This document shows, in pieces, positions 44,903 through 53,600 of a DNA stretch of 64,000 bases. The DNA is from Brevibacterium sp. ZH18 (GTDB lineage: Bacteria > Actinomycetota > Actinomycetes > Actinomycetales > Brevibacteriaceae), in assembly GCF_022748595.1 (NCBI RefSeq), contig NZ_JALDSX010000004.1, positions 1 to 64,000 of the forward strand, in the 5' to 3' direction. Positions within the stretch are counted from its first letter, which is position 1. Every line of letters starts with the position of its first letter. The notes beneath the pieces were generated by a model. It made no database searches. It saw only the letters and a program-made list of their open reading frames with translations, and was not told the DNA's origin. A program made the position numbers and the translations under genes.

Positions 44903-45005
44903 GCGCTGACCTTACAGGTGAGAGTTGTCGAGAAGATGAATTCGCATCGGGTACAGCCCTGTTCGGCGAATTCCAGTGCCCACCGGGATGTCGTAGGGTC
45001 GCACT

Positions 45006-46226
45006 ATGAGCTCTGAGCACTCCGACCGGACGACGTTCACCCCAGCCCTGCTCGGCCTGGTGTGGACGGCGATGTTCGGGTTCTCGGCGTTCTTCTTCAG
45101 CTATTCGACGATGGTCTCACTCGCCGCGCTCGGTGGTCTCTCGACGGTCACCGGTGGCTCCGTTCTGACGACGATGATGATCGGCGTCATCGTGGCACAG
45201 CCCGTCGCGCCGTGGATCGGCCGACTCTTCGGGCTCAGAGGTGCACTGCTCTTCGCGCTGGGACTGCAGCTGCTCGGGCAGATCCTCGGACTCACAGTGG
45301 CGCCCGCGCTGCTCGCCCTCGTTCTGGCGGGCCTGAGCGGAGGAGTGGGCTTCGGACTCTTCGTCGTCCTCGCCAATGCGGCAGTCCCTGCGACGACCTC
45401 ACCGGGCAGGATTGGCAAGGCGTTGGGCATATTCGGCGGCATCACCTCGTTGGCGTCCGCCGTCGGCGCACCGTTGGGTCTGTGGCTGGTCGGAACCGTT
45501 CCGGTGTGGACCTTCCGGACCATCGTCTGCGTCTGCATTCTCATTGCTGTGCCGACGACGTTGAAGTTCCTTCCCGGCAAGAACTCCGCAACTCTGAATA
45601 GGTCGAAGGGCGAAAGCGAGAAGGCGGACAGCGACGTCTCCGTGCGCAGCGGACGAAACGGCCAACACGTCTCACGTCGAAAGGCGCGCAGCCTCGGCGA
45701 GGTTCTGAGCCTGATCATCATGCTCTCCCCGTTCCTCATCGGCATGGTCGTGTTCGGACTCATCGTCGGCTTCGGGCCGGGCTCGGATGTCGCCGGCGCC
45801 GCGATCTTCATCGCGGTCATGCAGGTCTCTGCGGTGGTGGGCCGGTTCGCGGCCGGGGCCATCGCCGACCAGGTCTCTCCCTTCGGGCTCAACATCCTCG
45901 GCCTGGTCCTCGCTACCATCGGCTTGGTCATCACCGTCGTCGTCGATGGGGGACTGCTCGTGGTGGCGATGATGATCATCGGCCTGGGCCTCGGCACGCT
46001 GCAGTCGGCGAGTCTGGTCATGGCGTTCTCGACAGTGAGCACCCCGGCAAAGGCCAGCGTCGCCTGGAACATGAACTTCGACATCGGCCTGGCCATCGCC
46101 GGGGTCCTCGGCGGCCTGGGCTTCACCTACCTGGGCGATTCCGCCACATTCCTCTTCTGCGCGCTGCTGCTCCTCATTACCGGTGTCCTCTCATGGATCG
46201 CGAGGACCATTTCCGCGCCGAGGTGA
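45006..46226 (+). CDS. MFS transporter
   Basis: The 406-residue membrane protein has about twelve helices in two halves, separated by a charged loop of about 50 residues (KFLPGKNSATLNRS to RKARSLGEVLS). The loop GRLFGLRGALL in the first half is in the position of MFS motif A. The second half has GRFAAGAIADQVSPFGLN. Likely a small-molecule exporter; substrate not assignable. Confidence 0.82.
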   Translation: MSSEHSDRTTFTPALLGLVWTAMFGFSAFFFSYSTMVSLAALGGLSTVTGGSVLTTMMIGVIVAQPVAPWIGRLFGLRGALLFALGLQLLGQILGLTVAPALLALVLAGLSGGVGFGLFVVLANAAVPATTSPGRIGKALGIFGGITSLASAVGAPLGLWLVGTVPVWTFRTIVCVCILIAVPTTLKFLPGKNSATLNRSKGESEKADSDVSVRSGRNGQHVSRRKARSLGEVLSLIIMLSPFLIGMVVFGLIVGFGPGSDVAGAAIFIAVMQVSAVVGRFAAGAIADQVSPFGLNILGLVLATIGLVITVVVDGGLLVVAMMIIGLGLGTLQSASLVMAFSTVSTPAKASVAWNMNFDIGLAIAGVLGGLGFTYLGDSATFLFCALLLLITGVLSWIARTISAPR

Positions 46227-46275
46227 TTTCGCTGAGGTGCTTCGGCACTGCTGCGCCGAGGTGGCCCGACGTCGG

Positions 46276-46650
46276 TCAGTCATCGTCGAGTTCGGCCAGC
46301 AGTCCCACCGCGGCGCGTGTGTACTCTCCGATCCAGCGGTCGTGGATGCGTTTGATCGGCAGTGGTGCCAGAGCCAGCTGACGGGTTCTGCCGATGCGGT
46401 ATCCAACGGCGAGCTCGGCCTTTTCCAAAACACGGATATGCTGCAGGACGGTCGTGCGGTCGAGGTTTGGAAATGCATCGCAGACCTCGCCAGTCGTGCG
46501 GGGCTTGTCCCTCAGCATGTCGAGGATCCGGCGCCGGGTCGGATTCGCCAACGCCTTGAATACGGCATCATCACGACCATCATCCAGACCATCATCATCG
46601 CGACCATCATCATCACTGGCCTGAGCGGCCATTCCTTTATCCCGTGACAT
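46276..46650 (-). CDS. ArsR-type winged-helix regulator, SRPBCC-linked
   Basis: The 124-residue product has an Asp/Gly-rich N-terminal stretch from short ATC-rich repeats, then the HTH (VFKALANPTRRRILDMLRDKPRTTGEVCDAF) and the wing (TVLQHIRVLEKAELAV). No metal-binding cysteines are present. It is divergent from an SRPBCC/AHSA1 gene with 16 bp between start codons, a widespread pairing in which the ArsR represses the partner. Met7 is a possible alternative start. Confidence 0.85.
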   Translation of the reverse strand: MSRDKGMAAQASDDDGRDDDGLDDGRDDAVFKALANPTRRRILDMLRDKPRTTGEVCDAFPNLDRTTVLQHIRVLEKAELAVGYRIGRTRQLALAPLPIKRIHDRWIGEYTRAAVGLLAELDDD

Positions 46651-46667
46651 GTGGTAAAAATATCACA
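46650..46667. promoter_or_regulatory. operator overlapping both divergent starts (ArsR/SRPBCC)
   Basis: TGTGGTA-aaaa-TATCACA is an inverted repeat with one mismatch in 7 bp. It overlaps the first base of each start codon (46650 minus, 46667 plus) and leaves no room for a 5' leader. Both transcripts would be leaderless. Confidence 0.65.
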
Positions 46668-47155
46668 TGAATGATGAGCAGACTGGCAAAGACGCACAAC
46701 TCGAAGAGCTGTCCTTCACGGTCATGGGCTATATATCGAAGACGCCGCATGAGACCTTCGAAGCCGTCGCTGATCCGGCGCAGCTCTCCAAATACTTCAC
46801 CACAGGAGGCGCGCGGGGACGTTTGGAGCCCGGCGCCGAGGTGACCTGGGACTTCGCGGATTACCCTGGTCGCTTCCCGGTCGAGGCCCTCGAGTCCGTT
46901 CCGGACGAGAAGATCGTCGTCGCGTGGGCAGGATCCGACTATGCCAGCTCGGCGAAGACGACGACCACCTTTGAATTCTCACCCGTCGACGACGGTGCGA
47001 GGACGCTGGTGACGATCACCGAGAAATCATGGACAACGACCGTCGGGGGAGCCGAGGGCGCCTTCGGCAACTGTATGGGCTGGACCGGAATGCTCGCGGC
47101 GCTCAAAGCCTGGATCGAATATGGAATCGACCTGCGCGAAGGCTTCTACAAGTAG
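46667..47155 (+). CDS. SRPBCC / AHSA1 domain protein
   Basis: The 162-residue product is a START-like fold: MGYISKTPHETFEAVADPAQLSKYF, RLEPGAEVTWDFADYPGRFPVE, VVAWAG, TLVTITEKSW and a C-terminal helix (GWTGMLAALKAWIEYGI). Such proteins bind hydrophobic ligands or assist Hsp90-like partners; in ArsR-linked cases their role is not well known. It starts directly at the operator. Confidence 0.87.
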   Translation: MNDEQTGKDAQLEELSFTVMGYISKTPHETFEAVADPAQLSKYFTTGGARGRLEPGAEVTWDFADYPGRFPVEALESVPDEKIVVAWAGSDYASSAKTTTTFEFSPVDDGARTLVTITEKSWTTTVGGAEGAFGNCMGWTGMLAALKAWIEYGIDLREGFYK

Positions 47156-47186
47156 GCGCCCGCGCTGAGTCCATCGGATAGCGGGC

Positions 47187-48614
47187 TCAGTCCTGGGCCT
47201 TCAGCCCGTGGGAGTTGCGGATGAAGAAGGAGCCGATGACGCCGAATACGCCGATGATGGCGGCGACGATGAAGGCGACGTTGGCGCCGTGAACCAGTCC
47301 TTCGACGCCGAAGACCTTCGGGTCCTTCGTCGTCGAGACCATGATGGTGACGAGCACGGCTGTGCCCACCGAGGCGGCGACCTGGCGCATCGTGTTGTTC
47401 AGTGCAGTGCCGTGGGGAATGAGACGCGAGGGCAGCTGGTTGAGTGCAGCGGTGGTAACCGGCATCATCACCATGGAAACGCCGAACATGCGGACCGTGT
47501 TCACTGCGGCTAGGTACACGAATGAGGTGTCGGACTTCAGGCCGGAGAACATGAATGTCGTGACGGTGAGCAGCGTGAATCCGGCGACGGCCAGCCACTT
47601 CGCACCGATGGCGTCGAAGATGCGGCCGGTGACCGGTGACATCAGGCCCATGACTGCGGCGCCGGGCAGTAAGACTAGGCCGGATTCCATGGCGGTGAAG
47701 TCGTTCATGTTCTGCATGTAGAGCGGCAGGATCATCATGCCGCCGATCATGACGATGAACACGCACATACCCAGGGCCGTGTTGAGGGTGAACATGCGGT
47801 AACGCAGCACGCGGAACTCGAGCATCGGATCCTTGAGCTTGAGTTGTCGTGGAACGAAGATGGCCAGGGAGACGACTCCGACGACCAGTGGGATGATCAC
47901 CTCGAGGCTCAGCCACCCTGCGTCGCCGGCGGTTCCGAAGCCGAAGAGGAGCCCGCCGAAGCCTAATGTTGAGAGGATGATCGAGAGGACGTCGAGCTTG
48001 GGGTAGGTCCGTTCGGTGACGTTCTTGAGGATGAAGAAGGCGACGACGATGTCGATGATCGCGATCGGCAACATCATGTAGAAGAGGACTTCCCAGGGGA
48101 AGTTGTCGACGATCCAGCCGGAGAGGCTCGGCCCGATCGCTGGGGCGAAGGCGATGACGAGGCCGAAGGTGCCCATTGCGGATCCGCGCTTCTCGACGGG
48201 GAAGATCGCGAACAGGATGGTCTGCATCAGCGGCATGATGATGCCGCCGCTGGCGGCCTGGAGGACACGGCCGATGAGCAGGACCGGATAGGTCGGGGCC
48301 AACGCACAGACCAAGGTGCCGACGATGAAGAGGATCATCGCGGAGAGGAAGAGGCCGCGGGTGGTGAACTTCTGGATCAGGAACGCGGTGATCGGGATCA
48401 TGATGCCGTTGACCAGCATGAAGCTCGTCGTCACCCACTGCGCGGCGCTCGCAGTGATGCCGAACGAGTGCATGAACGCAGGCAGTGCCGTGTTCAGCAG
48501 CGTCTGGTTGAGGATGATCACGAATGCGCCCGAAACGAGGACCGCGAGAACGACGCTCCGATTGATCGGAGCTCCCTCGGCTGGTGGGTCCTGCCTGCTG
48601 TCCTGATCTGTCAC
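47187..48614 (-). CDS. DHA2 (EmrB/QacA-type) MFS multidrug efflux transporter
   Basis: The 475-residue product has fourteen membrane helices. It has the N-terminal SGAFVIILNQTLLNTALPAF, the motif GRVLQAASGGIIMPLMQTI and motif C (FAPAIGPSLSGWIVDNFPWEVLF), which mark drug:proton antiporters of the DHA2 group. Closest in style to lincomycin/lantibiotic-type exporters. It is convergent with the SRPBCC gene. Confidence 0.9.
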   Translation of the reverse strand: MTDQDSRQDPPAEGAPINRSVVLAVLVSGAFVIILNQTLLNTALPAFMHSFGITASAAQWVTTSFMLVNGIMIPITAFLIQKFTTRGLFLSAMILFIVGTLVCALAPTYPVLLIGRVLQAASGGIIMPLMQTILFAIFPVEKRGSAMGTFGLVIAFAPAIGPSLSGWIVDNFPWEVLFYMMLPIAIIDIVVAFFILKNVTERTYPKLDVLSIILSTLGFGGLLFGFGTAGDAGWLSLEVIIPLVVGVVSLAIFVPRQLKLKDPMLEFRVLRYRMFTLNTALGMCVFIVMIGGMMILPLYMQNMNDFTAMESGLVLLPGAAVMGLMSPVTGRIFDAIGAKWLAVAGFTLLTVTTFMFSGLKSDTSFVYLAAVNTVRMFGVSMVMMPVTTAALNQLPSRLIPHGTALNNTMRQVAASVGTAVLVTIMVSTTKDPKVFGVEGLVHGANVAFIVAAIIGVFGVIGSFFIRNSHGLKAQD

Positions 48615-48681
48615 CTAAGCTCCTTGTCTGCCTCTGCCCGAAACGTGCCGTGCGAGTCTACTCTTCCGGCAGCGAGCCACA

Positions 48682-48719
48682 TTCGGCAGGGTTCGTCAGC
48701 TCCGGCAGGGTTCGTCAGT
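48682..48719. repeat. 19-bp tandem repeat (2 units)
   Basis: Units ttcggcagggttcgtcagc (48682-48700) and tccggcagggttcgtcagt (48701-48719) lie in the space between the DHA2 gene start and the terminator hairpin. Confidence 0.85.
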
Positions 48720-48766
48720 TCCTGCAGCTCACCGACTACATCGGACTGATCGTGCCCAGTCGAAAA

Positions 48767-48797
48767 CTGCCCCGTCCGGAATCACCGGACGGGGCAG
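48767..48797. terminator. hairpin at the end of the aldo/keto reductase gene
   Basis: A 13-bp perfect stem pairs 48767-48779 with 48785-48797 around loop aatca. An A-run precedes it on the plus strand, which is a T-run for the minus-strand gene ending at 48817. Confidence 0.9.
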
Positions 48798-48816
48798 AAT
48801 CGATCCTCTCAACACG

Positions 48817-49824
48817 TCAGACCAAGCGTGTCTCCGGGGACTTGGTGTTCGATGGATCAGTCACCGGCAGGTCACCGAGCGCCTCATCGATACGGCCGAG
48901 CACCTCGGCGTCGAGCTTCACTCCTGAAGCAGCGACGTTCGACTCGACCTGCTCGGGACGTGAAGCCCCGACAAGGGCCGTGGCCACATTGTCGTTGGAG
49001 AGCACCCAGGCGATCGCGAGCTGCGCCATGGTCAAACCGAGGTCTGCGGCGATCGGCTCGAGCTTGGCGACAGTCGTCAAAGTGTCATCGTCGAGGTAGC
49101 GGCCGGTGATCATGTCTTTGCCGCCTTTCTCGTCGGTGGCGCGCGAACCCGCGGGTGCTGGCTGGCCGGCCTTGTACTTGCCGGTGAGCACACCCTGAGC
49201 GATCGGCGACCACACGATCTGAGAGATGCCGAGTTCCTTCGAGGTCGGAACGACCCTGGATTCGATGACGCGCCAGAGCATGTTGTACTGCGGCTGATTC
49301 GACACGAGCTGGATGCCGAGGCCCTTGGCCAGATGGTGCGCGGCGCGCAGCTGGTCGGCATTCCACTCGCTCACGCCGATGTAAAGGGCCTTGCCGGCAC
49401 GCACGATATCCGCGAACGCCTGCATGGTCTCTTCCAGCGGAGTCTCGTAGTCGTAGCGATGCGCCTGGTAGAGGTCGACATAGTCTGTGCCGAGGCGCGA
49501 CAGTGAACCGTTGATCGACTCCATGATGTGCTTGCGGGACAGCCCAGTGTCATTGTGGCCCTTGGGGCCGGTCGGGAAGTAGACCTTCGTGAAGATCTCC
49601 AGCGATTCGCGTCGTTGCCCTTTGAGTGCGTCGCCGAGGACCTGCTCGGCCACGGTGTTCGCGTAGACGTCGGCAGTGTCGAAAGTGGAGATGCCGGCGT
49701 CGAGGGCTGCGTGAACGCACTTCGTGGCAGTGTCGTTTTCGACTTGGGAACCGTGTGTGAGCCAGTTTCCGTAGGTGATCTCTGAAATCTTCAAGCCGCT
49801 GTTTCCAAGATATCTGTGCTCCAT
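48817..49824 (-). CDS. aldo/keto reductase (voltage-gated potassium channel beta-like group)
   Basis: The 335-residue product has the AKR layout: GNSGLKISEITYGNWLTHG, the catalytic Asp-Tyr pair in FDTADVYAN, Lys in EIFTKVYF, His in YQAHRYD, and the NADP region IPVGAS-like segment ATALVGASRPEQVESN. It reduces carbonyls with NADPH. The style matches the Mgs/YghZ and Kv-beta-like branch. Physiological substrate unknown. Confidence 0.88.
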   Translation of the reverse strand: MEHRYLGNSGLKISEITYGNWLTHGSQVENDTATKCVHAALDAGISTFDTADVYANTVAEQVLGDALKGQRRESLEIFTKVYFPTGPKGHNDTGLSRKHIMESINGSLSRLGTDYVDLYQAHRYDYETPLEETMQAFADIVRAGKALYIGVSEWNADQLRAAHHLAKGLGIQLVSNQPQYNMLWRVIESRVVPTSKELGISQIVWSPIAQGVLTGKYKAGQPAPAGSRATDEKGGKDMITGRYLDDDTLTTVAKLEPIAADLGLTMAQLAIAWVLSNDNVATALVGASRPEQVESNVAASGVKLDAEVLGRIDEALGDLPVTDPSNTKSPETRLV

Positions 49825-49870
49825 GTCACCAGCCTACTGCTGCGTGTCCGGGGCTGTCAGTGCTCTTCGA

Positions 49871-50416
49871 CTATTCGGTGGGAATTGAAAGGGCCTTCGC
49901 GCGGAGTCCGACATACGTTCCCGTGATCCGGTCGTACGGAGTTCGACCATCAGCGATGAAAAGAGAAACGACATAGAGGGTCGGAATGAGGTACGCCGCG
50001 GCGGTCAGAATCCACACCCCGACCGAGACACTCCCGGCACCCTCGCCGCTGTCTGTGAGAGCGTAGACCGCCGAATGTCCGAGGAGCCAGGGCAGACCGA
50101 TTTTGAACAGATTTCTGGCCAGGGTGACTCGGAAGCGGGGTGGGTTCGAATGGGCGGGCTGGGTGGTGACCTGGAGTCCCATTGCCTTCTTGCCCGGCGT
50201 GGCCGCTCCACCTCGGGACTCACGCGATGCGGCAACGGCGATGATCGGGACCACCATGACGAGTGCGCCGATCATGTTCCTCGCCAGCAATCCGCTGGGC
50301 ATGACATCTGTGTGGAGGTAGAGGGGAATGCCGATGGCGGCAGTGACGCCGACCCAGACGAGGATGCAGGCCCAGTCGATGAGCCAGGCCAGAATCCTTC
50401 GCCATCCGAGCTTCAT
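49871..50416 (-). CDS. RDD family membrane protein
   Basis: The 181-residue product has three to four membrane helices. The N-terminal RRILAWLIDWACILVWVGV contains the Arg/Asp pair that names the RDD family, and TPGKKAMGLQV is the second conserved segment. Function unknown in general; some members are ion exchangers. It stands downstream of no clear partner. Confidence 0.83.
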   Translation of the reverse strand: MKLGWRRILAWLIDWACILVWVGVTAAIGIPLYLHTDVMPSGLLARNMIGALVMVVPIIAVAASRESRGGAATPGKKAMGLQVTTQPAHSNPPRFRVTLARNLFKIGLPWLLGHSAVYALTDSGEGAGSVSVGVWILTAAAYLIPTLYVVSLFIADGRTPYDRITGTYVGLRAKALSIPTE

Positions 50417-50517
50417 GTCTCACCACTATAGGCCTGGCGCCGCGGCCTTTGGGGGCTCGATGAGACCAAATAGGTTCGACACTCTCGGCTCGCCGAGGTG
50501 GTGGGCCGGTTCCTCGA

Positions 50518-51261
50518 TCAGTGAGCTACCGTGATCCGCCGCTCATGGCCCGGTGACTCGAGCTCATCGATGACGGCGACTGCGAGGTCCTCCACGCTGA
50601 TGCATGAACTGCCGTCGTCGGCTGTGAGCAGAGTGGTCGTTCCCCTTTGGTAGACCCCAGTCCGAGTCCCCGGTTCAAGAACTGCTGGAGGACTGAGATA
50701 GGTCCAAACCTGATTCGCATGGTTCCGGCAGACGTCGAGCTGAGCGATGCTGGCCGCAGCAATGGATCGCCATTGCAGGGGAACATACCTCGGAACATCG
50801 ATGACAGCGACGCCCGGCTCATCGGGTGAGAGAAGAGGTCCGGCACCTCCCACGATCAGCAGGGGCACTCCCGCGTGGGCGCTGCAGTCCAAGACTGTCG
50901 ATGACAGCCGTGCGAACTCCTCGCCCTTGTCTGCCTGCGCGCGCACCGAGAGCACAACTGCCTCGGCGCCATTGAGTGCTCTGTCGACGGCAGCGGGATC
51001 GGCGGCGTCGACCCGCATTTGGGATTCGGCACCTGTCGAGCAGGCACCCGTCGAGCAGACCCCTGGATCGAAGCGGACCCCTGGATCGAAGCGGACCCCT
51101 GGATCGAAGCGGACCAAGTTGCCTGAGTCGATGCGTTGAGCGGCACCATCTGCAGACTTCGGATTGCGTGAGGCAGCAATGACGGCATGTCTGCGGGCTC
51201 TCGCCTCGGCGACGATGCGTGAGTCGACCATCCCGGTGGCTCCGATGACGGTGATTCTCAT
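50518..51261 (-). CDS. NAD(P)-binding reductase/epimerase-like protein
   Basis: The product of about 247 residues starts with RITVIGATGMVDSRIVAEARARRH, an NAD(P)-binding Rossmann fold of the atypical short-chain group (YwnB/TrkA-N-like NAD(H)-binding proteins). It continues with AEAVVLSVRA, LLIVGGAGPLL and a long C-terminal domain. An insertion of VRFDPG and CSTGA repeats lies at residues about 50-75. The ATG at 51261 has AAAGGA 7-8 bp upstream and overlaps the EamA stop by ATGA, so they form an operon. Confidence 0.8.
   Translation of the reverse strand: MRITVIGATGMVDSRIVAEARARRHAVIAASRNPKSADGAAQRIDSGNLVRFDPGVRFDPGVRFDPGVCSTGACSTGAESQMRVDAADPAAVDRALNGAEAVVLSVRAQADKGEEFARLSSTVLDCSAHAGVPLLIVGGAGPLLSPDEPGVAVIDVPRYVPLQWRSIAAASIAQLDVCRNHANQVWTYLSPPAVLEPGTRTGVYQRGTTTLLTADDGSSCISVEDLAVAVIDELESPGHERRITVAH
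51035..51118. repeat. 15-bp (2 units) and 18-bp (3 units) in-frame repeats
   Basis: Two 15-bp units begin at 51035 and 51050 (gtcgagcag...). Three 18-bp units ggatcgaagcggacccct begin at 51065, 51083 and 51101, the first two identical. On the minus strand they encode Cys-Ser-Thr-Gly-Ala and Val-Arg-Phe-Asp-Pro-Gly. Confidence 0.95.
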
Positions 51262-52193
51262 GATGGCGATCCTTTCGATGGGTGCGTTGATCTGCTGTGA
51301 GAGCGCGGAGTCAGCTGCCCGCATGCCAGCGCCGCCAGTGCCAGCGCGAAGCCGACGATTTGGACGAGTGTGAGCGTCTCACCGGCGAAGGCCACGCCGA
51401 GGGCTGCCGCGACCAGTGGAGAGAGCAGCCCGAGCAGCGCCGTTGCCGTCACGGGCAGGGACCCGAGTCCGCGGAACCATAGTGTGTAGGCGAGCAGTCC
51501 GCCGATGACGCCCAGCCACAGGTATCCGAGACTCCCGGCCCCGTCGATAGTCTCGGGGACCCCCTCGAACAGCAGCGTCGGGACGAGGAGGACGAGCCCA
51601 CCCGCAGTCAGCTGCCAGCCGGCGAACCCGACGGCGCTCAACCTCGGCGGGCGGCCCCAACGTTTGATGAGGATGACTCCGGTGCCCATCGCAGCGGCCC
51701 CGCCGATTCCCGCGAGGATGCCGATCAGATCGAAGCCGACACCAGGGCCCAGAACCACCAAGCCGACGCCCGCTACACCGACGATGCCCCAGGTCAGACG
51801 CCAGTGGGAGAGGCGCTCGCCGAGGACGACGACGGCGAGGACGGTGATGAGGATCGGCTGTGTGGCACCCAGCGTGGCGGCGACCCCGCCCGGCAGGCGC
51901 GCGGCGGCGACGAAGAGCAGTGGGAAGAAGAGTCCGATGTTCAGAGTCCCGAGCACTGCGGCCTTCCACCACCAATCGCCGCGCGGCAGGCGGCGGGCGA
52001 TGAGCAGCCCGATCAGCCCCGCCGGGAGGGCGCGCATGAGTGCTGCGAACATCGGGTGGTCGGCGGGCAGGAACGCGGTCGTCACGAAATACGTGGTGCC
52101 CCAGACTGCCGGCGCCAGAGCTGTTGCCGCGGTCATCGCGATGCGTGGCCCGGATGCCGTCGAAACTGGGGGAGTGGCAGTTGTCGTTGTCAT
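51258..52193 (-). CDS. EamA family (DMT superfamily) transporter
   Basis: The 311-residue product has ten membrane helices in two EamA repeats: LAPAVWGTTYFVTTAFLP, LFFPLLFVAAARLPGGVAATLGATQPIL, then GTGVILIKRWGRPP, LGYLWLGVIGGLLAYTLWFRG and ALLGLLSPLVAAALG. Likely an amino-acid or metabolite exporter. The ATG at 52193 is followed by a Thr-rich start. A longer upstream frame is a shadow of the LysR gene. It is divergent from the LysR gene and coupled to the NAD(P)-binding gene. Confidence 0.87.
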   Translation of the reverse strand: MTTTTATPPVSTASGPRIAMTAATALAPAVWGTTYFVTTAFLPADHPMFAALMRALPAGLIGLLIARRLPRGDWWWKAAVLGTLNIGLFFPLLFVAAARLPGGVAATLGATQPILITVLAVVVLGERLSHWRLTWGIVGVAGVGLVVLGPGVGFDLIGILAGIGGAAAMGTGVILIKRWGRPPRLSAVGFAGWQLTAGGLVLLVPTLLFEGVPETIDGAGSLGYLWLGVIGGLLAYTLWFRGLGSLPVTATALLGLLSPLVAAALGVAFAGETLTLVQIVGFALALAALACGQLTPRSHSRSTHPSKGSPS

Positions 52194-52271
52194 GCTTCCA
52201 GCTTCGAGGGTAATTGACCATGAGTCCAACACATAGTTTTCATTGCAACGATCGTCTGCCACGATAGATGA

Positions 52272-53165
52272 ATGGAGTTGCAGCAGCTGCGATACGTCCT
52301 TGCCGTCGCCGAGGAGCGGAACTTCACCCGCGCGGCCGCGAAAACTCATGTCGTGCAGTCTGCACTCAGCCACCAGATCAAGGCACTCGAACACGAGTTG
52401 GGCGTTCAGCTCTTCGCCCGCACGAGCCGACGCGTCGAACTCACCGATGCCGGCGCTGCTTTCCTCCCGGCGGCGCGGGCGACCTTGGACGCGGCTGATC
52501 GCGCCATCGCCGAGGCGGTGTCCACCACCGGAGACCTGCGCGGGAGGCTGATGATCGGAGCAATCCCCACCGTGACGACCGTCGACATCACGGCGGCACT
52601 CGGTGCCTTCCACCGTGCCCATCCGAAGGTCGAGATCGGACTGACGACCGGCAGCAGCCTCGACTTCGTCGAAGCGATCCGCAGCTCGGTCATGGACGTG
52701 GCCGTCCTGGGACTGCCTGAAGAGGTCGAGCCCACCGGTGTGGCCAGCGAGGTTCTCGCCCGCGAGAAGCTCGTCGCTGTGGTCGGTCCCGGCCACCGTC
52801 TCGCAGGCCGACGACGGTTGCGCATGACAGATCTGGTCGAGGAGACCTTCGTCGACTTTCCTGCCAGTAGTCCCGGACGGGCACAGTCGGACGGGGCGTT
52901 CTTGGCCGCGGGCTTGACCCGGACGATCGCGTTCGAAGTGATGTCGACGGATGTGATGCTCGATCTCGTCGCCCAGGATCTGGCCGTTGCGCTGTTGGCA
53001 CCGGACCTCGTCCCCGCTGGCTGTGGCTTGTCCGCGGTGCCGGTCATCGGCGGACCCAGCCGAGTCGAATACCTCGCGTGGAGCGCCTTCAACCCGAGCC
53101 CAGCGGCACTGGCGTTCCTCGATATCCTCAGAACCACCTCGGCGGTGGAAGAGAACCACCTGTGA
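52272..53165 (+). CDS. LysR family transcriptional regulator
   Basis: The 297-residue product has the LysR HTH (LRYVLAVAEERNFTRAAAKTHVVQSALSHQIKALEHELG) and a two-lobe effector domain. It is divergent from the EamA transporter and probably controls it. The TGA stop is followed in the same frame by 68 sense codons with coding-like composition (see the next entry). Confidence 0.9.
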   Translation: MELQQLRYVLAVAEERNFTRAAAKTHVVQSALSHQIKALEHELGVQLFARTSRRVELTDAGAAFLPAARATLDAADRAIAEAVSTTGDLRGRLMIGAIPTVTTVDITAALGAFHRAHPKVEIGLTTGSSLDFVEAIRSSVMDVAVLGLPEEVEPTGVASEVLAREKLVAVVGPGHRLAGRRRLRMTDLVEETFVDFPASSPGRAQSDGAFLAAGLTRTIAFEVMSTDVMLDLVAQDLAVALLAPDLVPAGCGLSAVPVIGGPSRVEYLAWSAFNPSPAALAFLDILRTTSAVEENHL

Positions 53166-53372
53166 TCAGACAATCACGCAGTCGACGACGGCGTCCTCGA
53201 CCACCTGCGCGAGACGACGAAGGCCGACCGCAGTGTCATCGCCCAGCCGAAGCGTCTGCTGCGCACCTGGAAGAACAGCGTCGAACGCGAAGTGATCGCT
53301 GACAGTAGGAAGGAATTTGCGCTCGCATTCGCGCTCGCATTCGCGCTCGCGTTTGCGCGGAAGAGCGGCTGA
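53166..53372 (+). pseudogene. coding-like fragment in frame after the LysR stop
   Basis: Sixty-eight sense codons follow the LysR TGA without a start codon near the beginning and end with TGA at 53370-53372. Third positions are strongly G/C, as in genes. The sequence reads like DDGVLDHLRETTKADRSV, then QPKRLLRTWKNSVERE and a repeated Ala-Leu-Ala-Phe tail from three 12-bp units (53319-53354). It resembles, weakly, the C-terminus of a crotonase-type enzyme. It may be a gene remnant or a readthrough extension. Not assigned. Confidence 0.4.
53319..53354 (+). repeat. 12-bp tandem repeat (3 units)
   Basis: Units gcgctcgcattc begin at 53319, 53331 and 53343 (the last diverged). They lie at the end of the coding-like fragment after LysR. 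Confidence 0.85.
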
Positions 53373-53600
53373 CTGGTTCGCGCCGCCACGGGAAGAGATG
53401 CGCCGATCTCTGCCCAACGTCAGTGCCACGGACTATTCTTGGCTACAACGAGTTCTGACGACCTCAGCTCCGCGCACCCTCGAGTCCCCACCGCACCGAC
53501 TCCGGCCAGCACTGACTCCGGCCAACACAGGCTCCGCCCAACACAGGCTCCGCCAAGTCCCACCTGGCACCGTCAAGCATCGCGAGAAAGACGTATCCCA
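53373..53600. other. leader region of the alarmone synthetase gene with repeats
   Basis: About 230 bp without a gene. Related units containing gactccggccagcac and caggctccgcc recur at about 53498-53555. No clear promoter boxes seen. The region may hold the promoter of the downstream RelA/SpoT-type gene. Confidence 0.4.

Noticed and set aside
53166-53429. An 87-codon minus-strand frame after LysR
   Set aside because: Its translation includes the Arg/Glu/Cys repeat created by antisense reading of the 12-bp repeat; the plus-strand frame has better coding character.
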